Source: Arenicola marina (Eukaryota > Annelida > Polychaeta > Arenicolidae). Taken from it: a stretch of DNA of 64,000 nt. Location of the stretch: assembly GCA_964019135.1 (NCBI GenBank), contig OZ025263.1:31970133-32034132 (forward strand), in the 5' to 3' direction. The position numbers and the translations under genes were made by a program. Below, one piece after another: positions 1 through 12,474 of this stretch. Positions within the stretch are counted from its first letter, which is position 1; each line of letters starts with the position of its first letter. The notes beneath the pieces are model-generated. The model ran no database searches. It was given only the letters and a program-made list of their open reading frames with translations, and had not been told where the DNA came from.

Positions 1-878
1 AGACTGTACCGTCTGAACATTCAGGCTAATCTATGGCTAAAAGTAAAACAGATTAAACATGCAGACTTTAGGCTATCTGACTTGTTTTAGCTTGGACTTA
101 AAATTAGTTCAAGATCAAAATTAGCCAAAGCTGTCAAGTTAGATGGTTTTATATCAAAATACCAACCTTCAATCTCAACAAAACGTACTGACAAGTCTAG
201 ACGTCAACAAATCAACGACTAAGTCAGATTTGACCAGGGGCAGCATTGACAGTTTGAAAATAATAATTGTAGGCGTATATTCTGTTATATATTCTGGAAC
301 TTTCTGAAATGGCTCCTATTATCGCCTTCACTCGCCGCCAGGACGGCGGTTGACGCTTTTTTAATCGTATAGTATGGCAATGTATGGCAAGCCAAACGTA
401 TCATTTTTGATGCATCCGCATATAATTAACAATAACAATGAATATGGTTTGTTGCACTGTTGCGTCGACATATATTATGGGAAAGATTGAAGAAGAGGCG
501 GAATTGATATAGTTGAAGTACAGGTGGTACACATTTGAGACAGACGCTTTTGCATTAGAGGTGACATAGATATATTTAAAGTATAAGTGACATAGACACT
601 TTTGCATTAGAGGTGGCATGATTATACTCGAAGTTTAGATGTGAATGACATAAATGTATTTGGTGTATAAGGGGCAGGAATATATTTGAACTACTAGTGG
701 CCTAAAATCTTTAGTGTAGACGCGACAGAGGAAAATAGCTACATGAATGAATCAGTGATTGTAAATCAAGCTTCCACCTCGCATGAGATATCGCATGAGT
801 TTCTTGAGTGTGTGGTAGTGACCGCCATATGCACCTGATTATATTACCGTAATACTAGCGTACGTCTTCTTTCCCTAG
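1..878. other. AT-rich non-coding DNA upstream of the transmembrane exon
   Basis: I see no convincing exon or repeat here. The stretch ends in a splice acceptor (ttccctag, AG at 877-878), so at least its right part is intron of the membrane-protein gene whose 3' exons follow. Confidence 0.5.
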
Positions 879-978
879 ATGGCGCCATAGCGGGAATCAC
901 CATCGCCTGTATCGTGCTGGTAGTCCTCATCGTCCTTCTCATCGTCTGCCTCTGCCGGAAAACGCCGGAGAAGAAACG
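879..978 (+). CDS. Transmembrane exon of a type I membrane protein
   Basis: A 100-nt internal exon bounded by an acceptor (ttccctag) and a GTAAAC donor at 979. Read in the frame that joins the next exon, it encodes about 24 hydrophobic residues rich in Ile, Val, Leu and Cys, starting near GAIAGITIACIVL. A basic stop-transfer sequence (RKTPEKKR) follows. The final two bases, CG, plus the first base of the exon at 1683 form an Arg codon, so the frames agree across the junction. Earlier exons, which should encode the extracellular part, lie upstream of the window or were not recognised. I do not recognise the family. The membrane topology (N-terminus outside) is inferred from the basic cytoplasmic side. 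Confidence 0.72.
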
Positions 979-1682
979 GTAAACTGACTTTGGTATTCTA
1001 GTGGAAATTTATCGTTATCTATATACTCCCAGGGGGGATGGGGACTTATGCTTGTCCTCATTACCTGACACCGGTAAATTCTGATGCACCCGTTGCACAG
1101 TATTACATGTGTCTGTTTCACTTCCCCCAAAAAACCTCTTTTTGTTTGAGTAATTTCCCAAATAACCCCCTTTTTTCGTGTGGCAAGAATTGGTAATCAG
1201 TTTTCTGCACCACAAACAACTTATTCTGAAACAAACAACTTATCCCATTTTGGCCCGTTTTCTGATCAACTCAAAATAATATAAAATAAAATAAAAAAAG
1301 AAAAAGCTGCGGAAAACCTCAGTTCCCCCACTTAAGACCCTCACTCACTCTTTTTTGAAGTGGCCACCATTTTAACCCCTGCCCCCCACCCTCCCTCCCC
1401 CGCCCTTCACCTCCAAAACGTCACGTCTAGGCACATATTCTGCAGCAGCAGCAGCGTAACTACAGGCACTAAAATACCGACCCCCCCCGCCCCCGAGCTT
1501 CGCCAAGTAGGGTTGCCCTTGGCCGGACCACTATCAAAACCCTACAGAAGTTCGGCAATAACACGTATAGTCGTAACATATTTACTGACGTATTTACTTA
1601 CGTCGTCATGTTCTCTGTCTTTCACGAGATATCATCGTCGCACGTTAAACATCAAGCAATCAGTCAATCCACTATTTTTCAG
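979..1682 (+). other. Intron of the membrane-protein gene
   Basis: GTAAAC donor at 979, AG acceptor at 1681-1682 after a pyrimidine-rich run. It contains C-rich low-complexity DNA around 1375-1495. An open frame runs through from 1360 into the exon, but it crosses the acceptor and is not needed to explain the protein. Confidence 0.65.
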
Positions 1683-2238
1683 AGATGTTTACTACACCAG
1701 TTTTGACGAGGAATCGAAGGACAAAGGCGGGGTGAGAGGCATCAGCCAGAGCGGTCCAGCGCCCGTGGATGAGGCCACCTCGGACTACCACTTCACGAAC
1801 CCTATGTTTGAGACGTCACCGCAGCCCACAGCGGAAAGCAATGTGCTGACCACAACTTCCGATGACGTCATTTACAGCCAGGCCATTAAACCTGTCCGTC
1901 ACGACCAACCCAAGGATCAGTTCGGCGTGCGCAGCATGCTAGGGAGCGCGCCTCAGAATGGTGACATCTACCACGGGTCGCCGCCGATACCAGACAAGAC
2001 ACAGATCGGTAAAGACGAGACCGACCCCGACCTTGACAGCTTGGGGTCACTTCCGGCCACAGAGGTCACGCATGTATTTGACGCCGAAGAACCGGAACCG
2101 GAACCTGACGTTTTTCCGCAAAATCGCTCCATCGTGGCGGTTACTCTTGATGACATCACGCCGCCCGTTAATGACGTCAGCGAACCTATTATACGTGACG
2201 GCTCGAGAATCGTGACCTCTATCTTCATACCGCCGTGA
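1683..2238 (+). CDS. Terminal exon: cytoplasmic tail of the type I membrane protein
   Basis: This 556-nt exon encodes about 185 residues and stops at TGA 2236-2238. The tail starts with RDVYYTSFDEES and is acidic, Pro/Ser/Thr-rich and of low hydrophobicity, as expected for a cytosolic signalling or sorting tail. Visible short motifs are FTNPMF (an NPxF-type sequence like those bound by PTB-domain or clathrin adaptors), several Tyr contexts that could be phosphorylated (VYYTS, DVIYSQ, GDIYHG), and a run of alternating Glu-Pro. It ends in IFIPP. No catalytic domain is present. The reading frame is clean and contrasts with the repeat-like flanks. I cannot assign the family; sorting-receptor or adhesion-receptor tails would both look like this. 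Confidence 0.7.
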
Positions 2239-2263
2239 CGTCACCAGGCCTACGATGACGTCA
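1863..2263 (+). promoter_or_regulatory. Cluster of four perfect CRE octamers (TGACGTCA)
   Basis: TGACGTCA occurs at 1863-1870, 2172-2179, 2236-2243 and 2256-2263. The third copy overlaps the stop codon of the membrane-protein gene. The octamer is the CREB/ATF palindrome. Whether these copies bind anything is unknown; three lie wholly or partly in coding sequence. Confidence 0.35.
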
Positions 2264-3944
2264 TGCATGGACAATCATCCCCGTCATTTGGGATTTGATG
2301 GCGTATTAGATCGAGAGTCATACCGTCGAGAACTAAGTCTTCCCCAGAACTGTTTTTACTAGTGAGACCCGTGTTAAATGTTTGCTGGACTTAATTCGAC
2401 AAATGACATCTAGTTTACACTGTAACATACTTACACTAATTTTGTTTGGATGGGCCGCGTGATTCGATAGTCGGTAAACGAACGTTTGGCTGAGACGGCT
2501 GATTCGAAGCCTATTTACGGCGTTTCGATATGCAGTGGAGGATAGTTGGGCGGGGTGAGAGGGAGGCGGGGGGGGGGGGGGGTCTTGTAAAGGGACACTT
2601 CCTGGCAGTATTTGATTTCTTTTTTTTTAAAGATATTTCCTAGGGGGGAATGTGCAGTATGAGCAGCTTTAATATTTTAGGATCTGTTAATATATTATAA
2701 GAATTGTAATGTGATGGTAATGTGTTTATGTAGTAGCCACGATGAAAACAATATATAGAAATGATAATTATGGAGGAAATGTTAGCCTACCATAAATAAT
2801 GCCTGACCACAGTTTTAGTGACAAATAGGTAGCTATATGGTGTTCGAGGCCATCAGACCCACAAAACATGCATATTTGTGACTTACAACATGGTAACACT
2901 GGTTGAAGTAAACACGTTTTGATTATTTTAGTGGGTAAAATGAAGTTGGGTTTGTGTTGGGTTTTATGTATGCAGTTCTCTTATGTCAAGCTTTCCATAT
3001 ATAGAAGTTAGAAATTATGGAGCATCAATTGCTGTTTGGATGACATTAATTCCGTAACGTTCGTTGGCTGGGTCCAATACTTCGAGTCTAAGTAGTCTCG
3101 TCGGTGACCGTTTGCATTATGACATTGATAAGGTCGCACATGCTGAATGCATTATGACATACATGGCCCGTGCCCCGTCAGTCGTTACCCCAACCACCGA
3201 TTATTGCTCATGGCGCTATGTCGCGGACATTTTTATCAATATTATAAGGCTTCATGACGATTAAAAGGCACTAACCACAAGGTGTTATCTGTTTGTAATG
3301 AGATTGTGCTTAGATATAATCATTAACAGTGTTTTCCTGACATTTTCGGTATAATTATTTAAAGTGGATATAATAATCCTCCTGGGGGAGGGGTACTTAG
3401 TACATTGCTGTTTATTTATTTATTTTTTATTTCCCCTCCCTTTTTCACCACAATCCGTTCGGAAGGGGTATTTTTTGCGGTAACCCTACCTATGAATTCA
3501 AATTGTCAGAGATCCCTCCCCCCCCCCCCCTGGGGATTTAAATATCCGTTCTATAGGGGTATCTTTTTCATCGTAAATGTCCGCTCTATAGCTCTTTTTT
3601 TGTCCGCTCCCCCCCTCCCCCACCCTCCACCTACCAGATTTGTATAATAGTGCCCCCCTCCCCCCTCCCCTCACCTCCTCCGGGATAATGTCAGTGCACG
3701 ATATCTGCCGCAAACACTATCGCTAATATTGGCCGATCTATACATGGCCTCATGTTAAAGCGAGACGCAACGGCGCGGCAAATAGTGGGTAAAAGTGACA
3801 GGATTATGCGTCCAATCCAAGTCAAATTGATTTTAATGGATGCCGGCACGGGTCATCAGAATGGTCTGTCGCGCTGGCCTGGGTGGTGAGAGCGCTACCA
3901 CCAGATCCGCTGCTACAAGCGGGGCGGAATGTTGGGGGTATGCG
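2239..3944. other. 3' flank and intergenic DNA
   Basis: It probably contains the 3' UTR of the membrane-protein gene. No canonical AATAAA was seen close downstream; an ATTAAA variant lies at 3260-3265. There is a G tract near 2568-2582 and a C-rich low-complexity stretch at about 3505-3690. No further gene was seen. Confidence 0.4.
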
Positions 3945-4078
3945 GGGGCGGATCCACGACCAGGGGGGGGGGTCCACTGAAAACTTGCGACCGGGCGTGG
4001 GGGGGGGCGGGGGGGTCCACGCCGCATCAGATAGCGTTGTTCCTCGAACTCAGATGGCCTAAATTTTGGTATGAGTCC
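3945..4078. repeat. G-rich 'GGCGGATCC' MITE-like repeat
   Basis: It shares with other copies in the window the opening gggcggatcca, the internal phrase aaaacttgcgaccggg next to long G runs, and a segment cagatagcgttgttcctc. It is degenerate and its ends are not clear. Confidence 0.5.
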
Positions 4079-4389
4079 CACTGTGCGAATGTTGTGCAGG
4101 ACTGAGATACCATGTATTTTGTCAAAAGTGATATTATTTTCAATGTGTCCTTCTCATGCAAGACAACTTAACCTAATGGGTTGCACTATATGCCAAAATA
4201 GACCGTAGTAGTATTTGCATGAGCCCTTGGTATGGTGATAAACAATTAGGCGTAACTCGACAACATAATTTCTGCGTTTCTGTTCAGCGTATTATCTCAT
4301 GCCGGTAGCAAAAGGCACTTTCATTTAACCACTGGCCTCCCATACAGTGCTGAGATCATTGTGATCTCACAAAGAGTACCGAAATCAGG

Positions 4390-4635
4390 GGGGCCGCACC
4401 AATAGCTCAGTGGGTTAGAGCGCTCGCCTTGAGTGTTCTGGCCACCTGAGAGCCTAACGGCACGCGGATCGATGGTTCGAGCCCCGCTGTGGCCAAACAA
4501 ATCCCATGTCCTTCTTCGCAAAGAGTAGTGGGTTATCCCCGGGGACATGGCTCCACTGTCCCTTCCTTCTCCCATTGACGCATTATTACCAAAAGTGGTT
4601 ACCGCGCCCTGAATATACAACCAACCAACCAATCA
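4390..4635 (+). repeat. tRNA-derived SINE, family A
   Basis: The head is tRNA-like, with an A box (tagctcagtgggttagagc) and a B box (ggttcgagcccc). The body is conserved with the other copies here (tccttcttcgcaaagagtag, cccattgacg, accaaaagtggtta) and the 3' end is gaatatacaaccaacc. Six or seven other copies occur in the window. Confidence 0.85.
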
Positions 4636-4828
4636 AAATCAATCTGCGAGGAAAGGTACGATTTTGTTCCGGGTGCAATTATGACATTATAAAGAGCCGG
4701 AAGCCTTTCGAGGACAATCGGTGAGAACGTTTCCATAAGAGGTCAATGAGGGGGGGGGGGTGCAGTGGCGGGTCGGGGGGGGGGGGGGCAGGTGAAAGTG
4801 TTGCTTATTAACATCATTGGATTGCATA

Positions 4829-4932
4829 TAAGCCGGGCGCTTATTTAACCCCGACCGCTTATTTATTTTTTGTGTCTCCTTGACCGGGCGCTTATTCGAA
4901 CAGGGGCGCTTAATCGAGCAACTACGGTAATT
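4829..4932. repeat. Short repeat with iterated GGGCGCTTATT motif
   Basis: The motif gggcgcttatt and close variants occur about four times within 100 bases, ending near ctacggtaa. It looks like a decayed MITE. A preceding G-rich tract covers 4749-4790. Confidence 0.35.
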
Positions 4933-4935
4933 TTA

Positions 4936-5751
4936 AAAACACACAAAAATAGTTTTCTACATAGCTCATGGGACATATCAATGGTATCTTTTTACGCATT
5001 TTACAGCACAAATTTGTATATTAGTTTTTGGTAGCATTTCAACGCACGTTTAAAAAACGTGTAGGTTATTGCGAAGAAAAGTTCATGAAATGGATAGCTA
5101 GTCGTGATTGACGTCCCATGACATGAATCCGCCTGCCATTAGCATTGTAATTCACACCCGGGAGGGGTGCCTACTTTCAAACCGCGCAGGCAGCGGTACA
5201 TCCCACACAATGCCATATACCCTTGTACATGGGGCGGATCCGGGCAAATCACAAAGACGACATTTAAGCGTGAAACAGTTGTTAATGCATACTTCTATTG
5301 TTTCTTCGGAGTCGTGTTTTGCCGGTAAGGACCACGACGGATCGTGAGCAGGAGGTCATTATTGTACCAGAGCGGGTCATTATAGTTCCGTCACAATAAT
5401 GACCCATCGCTCACATACTCCATGCCATCGCGTTTATTATTGGGATCATCGCGTTTATTATTGGGGTCATTATTGGGATCGAAGAACTTCGAGGCGAAGC
5501 CGAGAAGTTGTGAGAAAGTAATACAACTCATTCCTTATCTAATACGTAGTGGGGGGTTATTGCGGGGTTCGGGCAGGTGTACCAGCTTACAGCGGTACCG
5601 GGAAGCAGGAATATTGTAGGGGACCATTCAGTTAACGTGTTGACAGATTTCCTGCACGATCTAACGAGGATAGGAACTCCTATTTGGGTGGCCGCCACCT
5701 TATTCGCTCATTTATGCTCCACTGACCACCCAAATCACTGTGTCTGGTAAG
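4936..5751. other. Intergenic DNA
   Basis: No gene recognised. A short direct repeat (catcgcgtttattattggg, about 1.5 to 2 copies) lies at 5425-5480. Confidence 0.4.
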
Positions 5752-5849
5752 GAGAATGCCCATGTTACAGTACATTCTTGAAAAAGAATGTACGAGGCGC
5801 AAGTGGTGTACATATCTTTTCAAGAATGAACTGTTACACGGGTATTCTC
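5752..5849. repeat. 98-bp hairpin MITE, copy 1
   Basis: The arms are inverted: gagaatgcccatgttacagt at the left and the near-complement actgttacacgggtattctc (written on the + strand as ...gaactgttacacgggtattctc) at the right, with an internal inner palindrome around cattcttgaaaaagaatg. A second copy lies at 12475-12572, with shared flanks (ggtaa before, tgacttaaagtacggt after). Confidence 0.7.
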
Positions 5850-6369
5850 TGACTTAAAGTACGGTCGGTGAGCCTCACCTGGTCCAGGTAGCGTGAATAA
5901 GAGTTCTTTTAAGATGTACATTGCAGCTCTCGCTTCCGAAACCAATGAAATAGCTGACTGAAGTCGGTTCATATTCTATCTGAGAACCCACGAAATGTAT
6001 TGTTGTGGCAATGGTAAACTTCAGTCATACGTGAGCTAAGCTGAAACAGTGGTTCGCTCTGACACGGAAGAACGTCGGACGCTGCAGCCACGAGTCAGTT
6101 TAGTTCATCTTTAAATTGCAAGAATGAAGTCGTGTTTCGCATCAAGGCACGTAGGCATGGATTATGTGTCATTACGGTTATTTGAATGTGGAATATGATA
6201 CAATCGTTCAAATTATTGGATACTGAAAAGATATGATACGCAGCGATGTTGCCATTGTGTTTGGAACAAGTAACACCCAGTGCGTTGTTGATGGATAGGA
6301 TACGCTTTGCAAACGAGTTTCGTGGGATTCACGAGAAAAGCTTCCAGTTCATCATCCATTGTGGTTGTG

Positions 6370-6556
6370 GGGGGCCTCCCTGGTGTAGTGGTTAGCGCAC
6401 TAGACCGCAGATCAATAGGTCCTGGGTTCGAATCCGGGCTCGGGCACCTAATCCGGGGCATGTTTCATTCCTTCATCCTTCATCGTCTCGGGAGGTTCCT
6501 TGGCCCAATTTAGCCTGTATGTGCACAAAAGTGGCCTAAAACACCAACATTCCATT
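6370..6556 (+). repeat. tRNA-derived SINE, family B, with target-site duplication
   Basis: The tRNA-like head has an A box (tggtgtagtggttagcgc) and a B box (gggttcgaatccggg). A different body from family A ends in cattccatt. A perfect 14-bp target duplication, CCATTGTGGTTGTG, flanks it at 6356-6369 and 6557-6570. Confidence 0.85.
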
Positions 6557-6779
6557 CCATTGTGGTTGTGACCTGTTTAAGACAAGCTCACGTATTGCTC
6601 ATGATTGGCATTGACTGCGGTTGTCGATTTCGTAACAGAAGCACGATTGTTCAACAGAAACATTGTTTGGTCTCTTTGAGTCAATCGCAATTGATCAACT
6701 TGCTAAATTAATGTACAGATTAGACAATAGAATGATGTCATAGCAGTACTTTAAGAGGCGGATACCTTAATACCTTCCT

Positions 6780-7140
6780 CCGTACCCCCCTGCTCGACGC
6801 TGTTGTCCCCCTCACCGTACCCTCACCTTCACGACGTTGTTGCCCCCCACACCGTACCCCCCCTAGCGTACCCCCCATTCTCTAAGATGTTTCTCCCACA
6901 CCGTACGCCCCCACCGTACCCCCCGCCCCTTCCGGCGATGTTGCTCCCCCCACCGTACCCCCCACCGTTCCCCGCTGCACGACGCTTTTGCACCCCGCCA
7001 CCGTATCCCCTGCACCACGCGGTTGCCCCCCCCCCCATACCTCCCTGCTTCACGCGGTTGCCCCCCCCCTTCAGCTTACCCCCTGCTTAACGCTCTTGCC
7101 CCCCGTCGCGACCCCACCGCCCCCCTCCCCACACCGTCTT
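6780..7140. repeat. C-rich minisatellite built on 'caccgtacccccc'
   Basis: Irregular repeats of accgtacccccc and gttgccccc elements give proline-rich pseudo-ORFs. I see no coding constraint. Confidence 0.6.
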
Positions 7141-8530
7141 CCGTACGTCTCACATTGTATCTCCTCTCGAGAAGGATAACGGGTCAGACAGGGAAGCGGA
7201 TTGAAAGCACAGGCCGACAAACGACCCTCAAAATAGTATATTAGCAGAGTCGGTCAACAAACATCCCATCCTGTTCTAAGTGGTCCTCTTACTCTTCACC
7301 TGCCACCGCCTCGCCCTCCCCCCCCCCCCCCCACCCCCCGCCTCGGCCACCTACTCTCTCACCGAGACCGGATCTGCTGACCAACGCGGGTCAAAGGAGC
7401 CAAAATGTGATTGCCGCCGTTAATCCGCGTCAAGAGAGAGAGCGCGAAAATCGAACGGCAGGAGGCGCTTTCAGTCTGTGGAGTCCTCGCCTGCTCCCCC
7501 TCCTCCCTCCACATGCCCCCCTCCCCCTGTCCGCCGCATCCCCCCCCCCCACCCACCGGTGAGTCGGCAACACTGGTCGCTCAAAATAAGGGTTAATATT
7601 AATTCCCCGGGGGTGACACACGAAGAGAAGGCGGGGGGGGGGGGAGTGGGATTTTACCAGCATCGTTGCACCAGAGAGACAGGATATGATGACGGTGACC
7701 CTTCAGGGAGTGTGGAGGGTTCGGAAAAAAGGGGGATGTGGGAGGGAGCGGCCGGGAGTGAAGTGGAGGGGGGGGGGGACGAAGGTTGGTAGAGTAGGGG
7801 TGAATTGTTGCGATGTGGGATAGGACCATTCGCGGGTGGGTGGGTGGGTGGTGGGGGATCAGAGGGGGTGGTACCTACCTATATAATGGGAGTGTTGCTG
7901 GCTTGACGAGCGGAAATATGAAAGAGGATCAAGAGCCTAGTTAATTCCCCGTCCGCTTGTTGGAATCGACTTTAGATTGTTGAGTCTTACCGGGCTGTTT
8001 GGTGTGTACAGTGGGGCTTACGGCCGCCCCGCCACGCCGCCCGGACCATTCACACCGCGCCCACTGAAGGACTCCTAATCTGGAAATATCGCCTCCCCCG
8101 GCGCCGAAGTCCTCACGGAGAGTAACGGGGATTAGATGGCCGCCACATTTGTCAAATGAGACTCCCGGGGACTGGCGCTGACATGGCACCCTCTCCCTGT
8201 CACACACACAGACACACACACACACACCGACCGTGCGCAGGTCGATTCTGTCTCTCGACGTGGGGGGTAGTGGGGAGCGGGGTGGGGGGGAATCGCAGGG
8301 GATAGGTGGGTAAGGGGTGGTGGAGGACCGATGGGCAAAGAAGTGGGGGGGGGGGTGGAGGGGTGAAGGGATGTAAGGGTGACCGAGTGGGATGGTTGAG
8401 GGTTGGAGGAGTGCGGCCGCTGCGTCACTTTGTCCTCATTTCCTCTGTAATGCGGCTACCCTCATCCATACATCCCCACCCTCTGTCTACCCCTTAGCCC
8501 CCCCCACCCCCCCTCCACCAATCTACTCTC
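7141..8530. other. G/C-tract-rich intergenic DNA
   Basis: Long C runs and G runs alternate (7315-7345, 7540-7560, 7630-7650, 8285-8365, 8500-8520), with a CA microsatellite at 8204-8226. The part at 7970-8200 is CpG-rich but not simple sequence. It carries two TAAT-type homeodomain-like words (taatctgg, ggattaga) and could be regulatory, though nothing proves it. No gene seen. Confidence 0.4.
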
Positions 8531-9715
8531 ACCCTCCGCTGCATGACCACCCAATGAAAGATGCACTTTCTCTATGAATATATTTCGGATACTCTCCATA
8601 AATCGCTCCATGCGCCCATGACATTCCTCCCATACCATCCTATACTTCGGAGTTTCCTAACCTCCGAGAATAATAAATGGAATGAAATGGGTCCACTGTA
8701 GCCTCCCCCCCCCCCCACCCCACCCCAAACCCGCACCCCTTGCACTTCATCCCCCCTCTTTCACCCTTTCTTGAATGGGTCACACATGCATGCCATCCGG
8801 GGGGGTGGGGGGCTAGGGGTCATAGATCTTCGTCGCAAGTAAATGGTACCATAGAAAAAGCAAATGGCTTAATGCGTGTAAAGTCTCAACTAACAATACA
8901 TTAAGATTAAACTTTTCGAACAAGTAAGAGGTTGAGATATACCCCGGAGTACGCTTACCATCATGGCATATAAGTCGAAGCGTCATGCCCCATGTTTCTT
9001 GCAAAACATGCGAATTATAGAACAATGCAACAGAAACGGCGCTTTGCTTCATAATCTACAATATTCCAAAGGCAGAACAGGCAGAGTTATTTGCTTTCAG
9101 ATCTACTTAAACCTGCGACAGACTCCACACCTACATCCCAGCAACCTCTCTTCAACACACTGCTCATGGTGCTGCGTAAACCCGAGGAAACCCGCAATAA
9201 GAAGTCCATGACTGGCCCTGTAACTCGGTTAGCGCTACCATTGGGGAAATTTACAGGTGTGGCAAACGCCAATTCTGACGGGCAATGACGTCACTCATGA
9301 GACTGATGGGGGCGGAGCGAGGGGTGGGGGGGTCAGGTGGGAGGAAGGAGACAAAGCAATGACCCAAATTCCCAGCCTACGTATTTGCTCATCTTAATGT
9401 AACATGTCAGAAACGCATCCGAGTAACCAAAAACAATAAAACATTTCATTTTTATAAACATTTCCCATGACCGCAAAGAGATAGATGATAGATCAGTAGA
9501 AACAGGTTTGAATATGCACTTGGGTTATAGCATAAAGTTTAGTCATGCCCGTGAGTTTTCTTTAGTTAGACACGCCACACTGACGTCTTAGATTTCCCCT
9601 ATGTTTAGCTTTGCACGTTGTACATTACAGCCACAGAGTTATAAGCAAGAGTCATTCGTGTAAATACGAGTTTTCGAGAGATCAAAGAGTGCCATGAGGT
9701 AGCGTGGCATCCACC
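8531..9715. other. Intergenic DNA
   Basis: No gene or clear repeat recognised. One TGACGTCA octamer lies at 9286-9293. C/G runs lie at 8707-8725 and 8800-8815. Confidence 0.4.
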
Positions 9716-9786
9716 CGTGACGTCACGCACTTCCGACCAATGTGATCGATGAGCCGTGACGTCCGCGGGTCGGCTACGTGACGTCA
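9716..9786. promoter_or_regulatory. CRE cluster with CCAAT box (possible promoter/enhancer)
   Basis: A 12-bp palindrome CGTGACGTCACG lies at 9716-9727. A one-mismatch CRE (TGACGTCC) is at 9757-9764, a further perfect TGACGTCA at 9779-9786 and CCAAT at 9737-9741. CRE plus CCAAT close together is typical of CpG-type promoters, but I found no convincing gene immediately downstream. Confidence 0.4.
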
Positions 9787-9889
9787 GAGAGGGGAGGTGA
9801 AGCCCACGTTAACTCAAACATGCGCGATGCGTTGCTGTAATTTCCTGCTTTCAGCGGATCCCTCGATGGTGGTGTGGCCCGCAGTGTGT

Positions 9890-9922
9890 GGGAGAGGAGA
9901 GGAGAGGAGAGGGGAGGGGAGT
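9890..9922. repeat. GGAGA microsatellite
   Basis: Short run of gagga/ggaga units. Confidence 0.7.
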
Positions 9923-12474
9923 CGCGCTGCCGGGGCTCGGTATCAGTTGCCAGTCCCACGATCAATACCTGACAAGTGGCAGAATTTAGACGGATCTGAT
10001 TGTCGTTCTCACACCTGCCACTTCCGTATTATTGGACTGACATCCGCCGCCAGGGCACCGAGCGAAACGTACCGTACCCACCAGCGGAAAACATTCCGCT
10101 GTCGCTGGTATCAAATATACGGATCTCTCAGGGCGCAGATAAATAATTGATGAATGGCTTATTTTACGAGCTGCTCATGCCGGTCAAAAGAGGGTCTTAC
10201 TGGACCCAGTTAAACATTGACACGGGACTTACACCAATCAAATACCAAGAAGTCCCTTATTGTGTCATTACCAGGCGTATGTTTTGTCATTTGGATCAAT
10301 TAAAACTAAAGATAAAGTTTGACAGTACTGGCGAATTAAGAGGGTGGGCTGTAGGTGGTCAATAAAATCAGCTGAACCATGCAAGGCTCTCAGTTATTTT
10401 GAAGTGCACTTTTCATTCAGAGAAATGTATGTATCGATTGTGGGACACATTTCGCTGAAATGTCATTTTTATTCATTATCTGGTATCGAACGGGTTAATA
10501 TTTGGTCTTGATGTGTCTATAAATAAGAGTTCACGAGAAAGAACATAGAGAATACACTATTTGTCTTATTGTCAATATTTACATCTATGTATAATGACAC
10601 AACTTGGTAACCGCCCGAACTCTAATTCAAAGTAAACACATGTTACGTCATATTTGGCGACCCAGTTTCAGATTATCAATTTCGAAGAAAATTATGCACT
10701 TTGATTGTTCCTTTATCAATTAAATAAAAAAATGTAACATATCGATTCAATTGAAAGACGATTCTTTGTTCATTCTAACGGATACTGGTAAAGTCACAGG
10801 GGTAATCATCGGAATCCAGAGCTTTCCGCGAGAAGAAGTGATACATAAAAAATGGAAATAGGTATTTCGTAGAACATGTCACCTGTCATGTCACTAAAGC
10901 ACGCACACCTGTATACTTGGCACGGTTCCCAGCCAGTGGCGCCCTCACCCGGCCGTTGGTCCGTATCAATCTTCTACTTCCGGTTCAGCTTCTCGCGAAG
11001 TGTCGATAAACAAACATCTCGCGCCCGATAATCTCGTTTGTCAGAAGATCAAGTTGCAGTTTCGGAATCGGTGTGCAAACAACCGAAAAAACAGAAAGGC
11101 CAGAGGATTGTTTCCTTGGTGAATAGGGTGGCGGGGGGGGGTCTAGGGGTTATCTGCGCAACGGTAAACCCAATAGCTGGCCCGTGATATATACGTGGGC
11201 GATATTCGGCGCAGCGTGAAACTGACCCTCCTGTCCAATGAATTGATTAACACGGTATCTGGCGGGTTCATGTCAGATGTGTCATGTCTACTATGGGCGG
11301 AGGAAGGATTTGGGCGGCCAAAAAGGCGGAGGGTTTACTGTGATGCACCCCGCTCACAGCAATGTATTAAGGTCCCCCCCCCCCCTCCCCCGAGGTATTG
11401 TGTTTCTACTATTTGGACTTACAGCTGTGTTGTCAATAGCTTAGCTGACAATATTGTGCGGGTCCAGGACTTCGACAGGGTTAAGGTCTATTTTCTAGCT
11501 ATCCGGAATCAGACGGGACAAGCCACCCCCCAAAACACTGGATCCGCCCTTGATAAATAAAACATGACAAATGCTCCATGTACTAAGGTATTTGAGAAAA
11601 TAAAATAAAAAAGATCTTGAGTCACTGAGCTCACATACAAAGCAGCGCGTACAGATTTTAAGGAGCGCTGTGCGTTTGGGGTCAGATGGAAAGGAGTGAG
11701 GCGGGGGGGGGGGTGGGGGGTGGATATGAACATGGTGTGCTCTGTATCTAAGGTCCTATACCTAGCCTGTATGTCAAGGTAGAAGATAGCGTACTTGCAC
11801 TATTGCATAGGAATGGATTAACATATGAATTATGCGACCCGCTATTGACAGCAACTCTTTCTCTGTCCGTGTTATATGGAGTCGTAAATAGTATAGAAGA
11901 GGTTGGTCAATGGTGAGGCTGGCTGAGTGCTGCTATAGCCTATATAAAGTACCGAGGTGTGGCATGTATGGTGCGGCATAGCATAGGATGCCCAAGCAGC
12001 TTGTGTGCTTGGAAGTCAAGGGACTATGCTAGCCTAGTAGTGCATGTAGCATGTAACAGTTATGAATTGTGTACTGACCACGTGTTTATTTTTTCCCGGT
12101 TCACTTCCGTCAGTTAAGAACCGGAACCTATTTCAGAGGGTGATGTCACTGGACTTTTGGGGCGTGGAACTATCGAGAGAGCTGGGTCCGTAACTAATTT
12201 AGAGAGTCCAATCGCGGGTAGAAAATGAAACAGACGGCATATTTATGCCGGCATAACTTCATGGGCACATGGCCATAATTAAATACATGCTGAAACTGTA
12301 GACAAACGAAACGATGCGTTCGGATCTACGTGGACAAACCATTGAAACCGGTTTCAAAAAGAGTTTCGGTTTCCCGTCAGTTTCAGGTAAATCGAACACG
12401 CCCTCAGTTTCATATTTGACCTACATTATGTTTGGTTCAAACGGTGAGCGCCAATATGTTTGGAATATGGTAAA
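9923..12474. other. Intergenic DNA
   Basis: Mostly unique-looking AT-rich sequence. G or C runs lie near 11130, 11378 and 11703. No gene recognised. Confidence 0.4.

Noticed and set aside
1360-1682. N-terminal extension of the tail exon as a separate 292-residue protein
   Set aside because: The added part is C-rich intron ending in a polypyrimidine tract and AG acceptor. The transmembrane exon joins in phase at 1683.
6803-7244. Proline-rich open frames
   Set aside because: C-tract low complexity with many overlapping frames; no start context, splice sites or conservation evidence.
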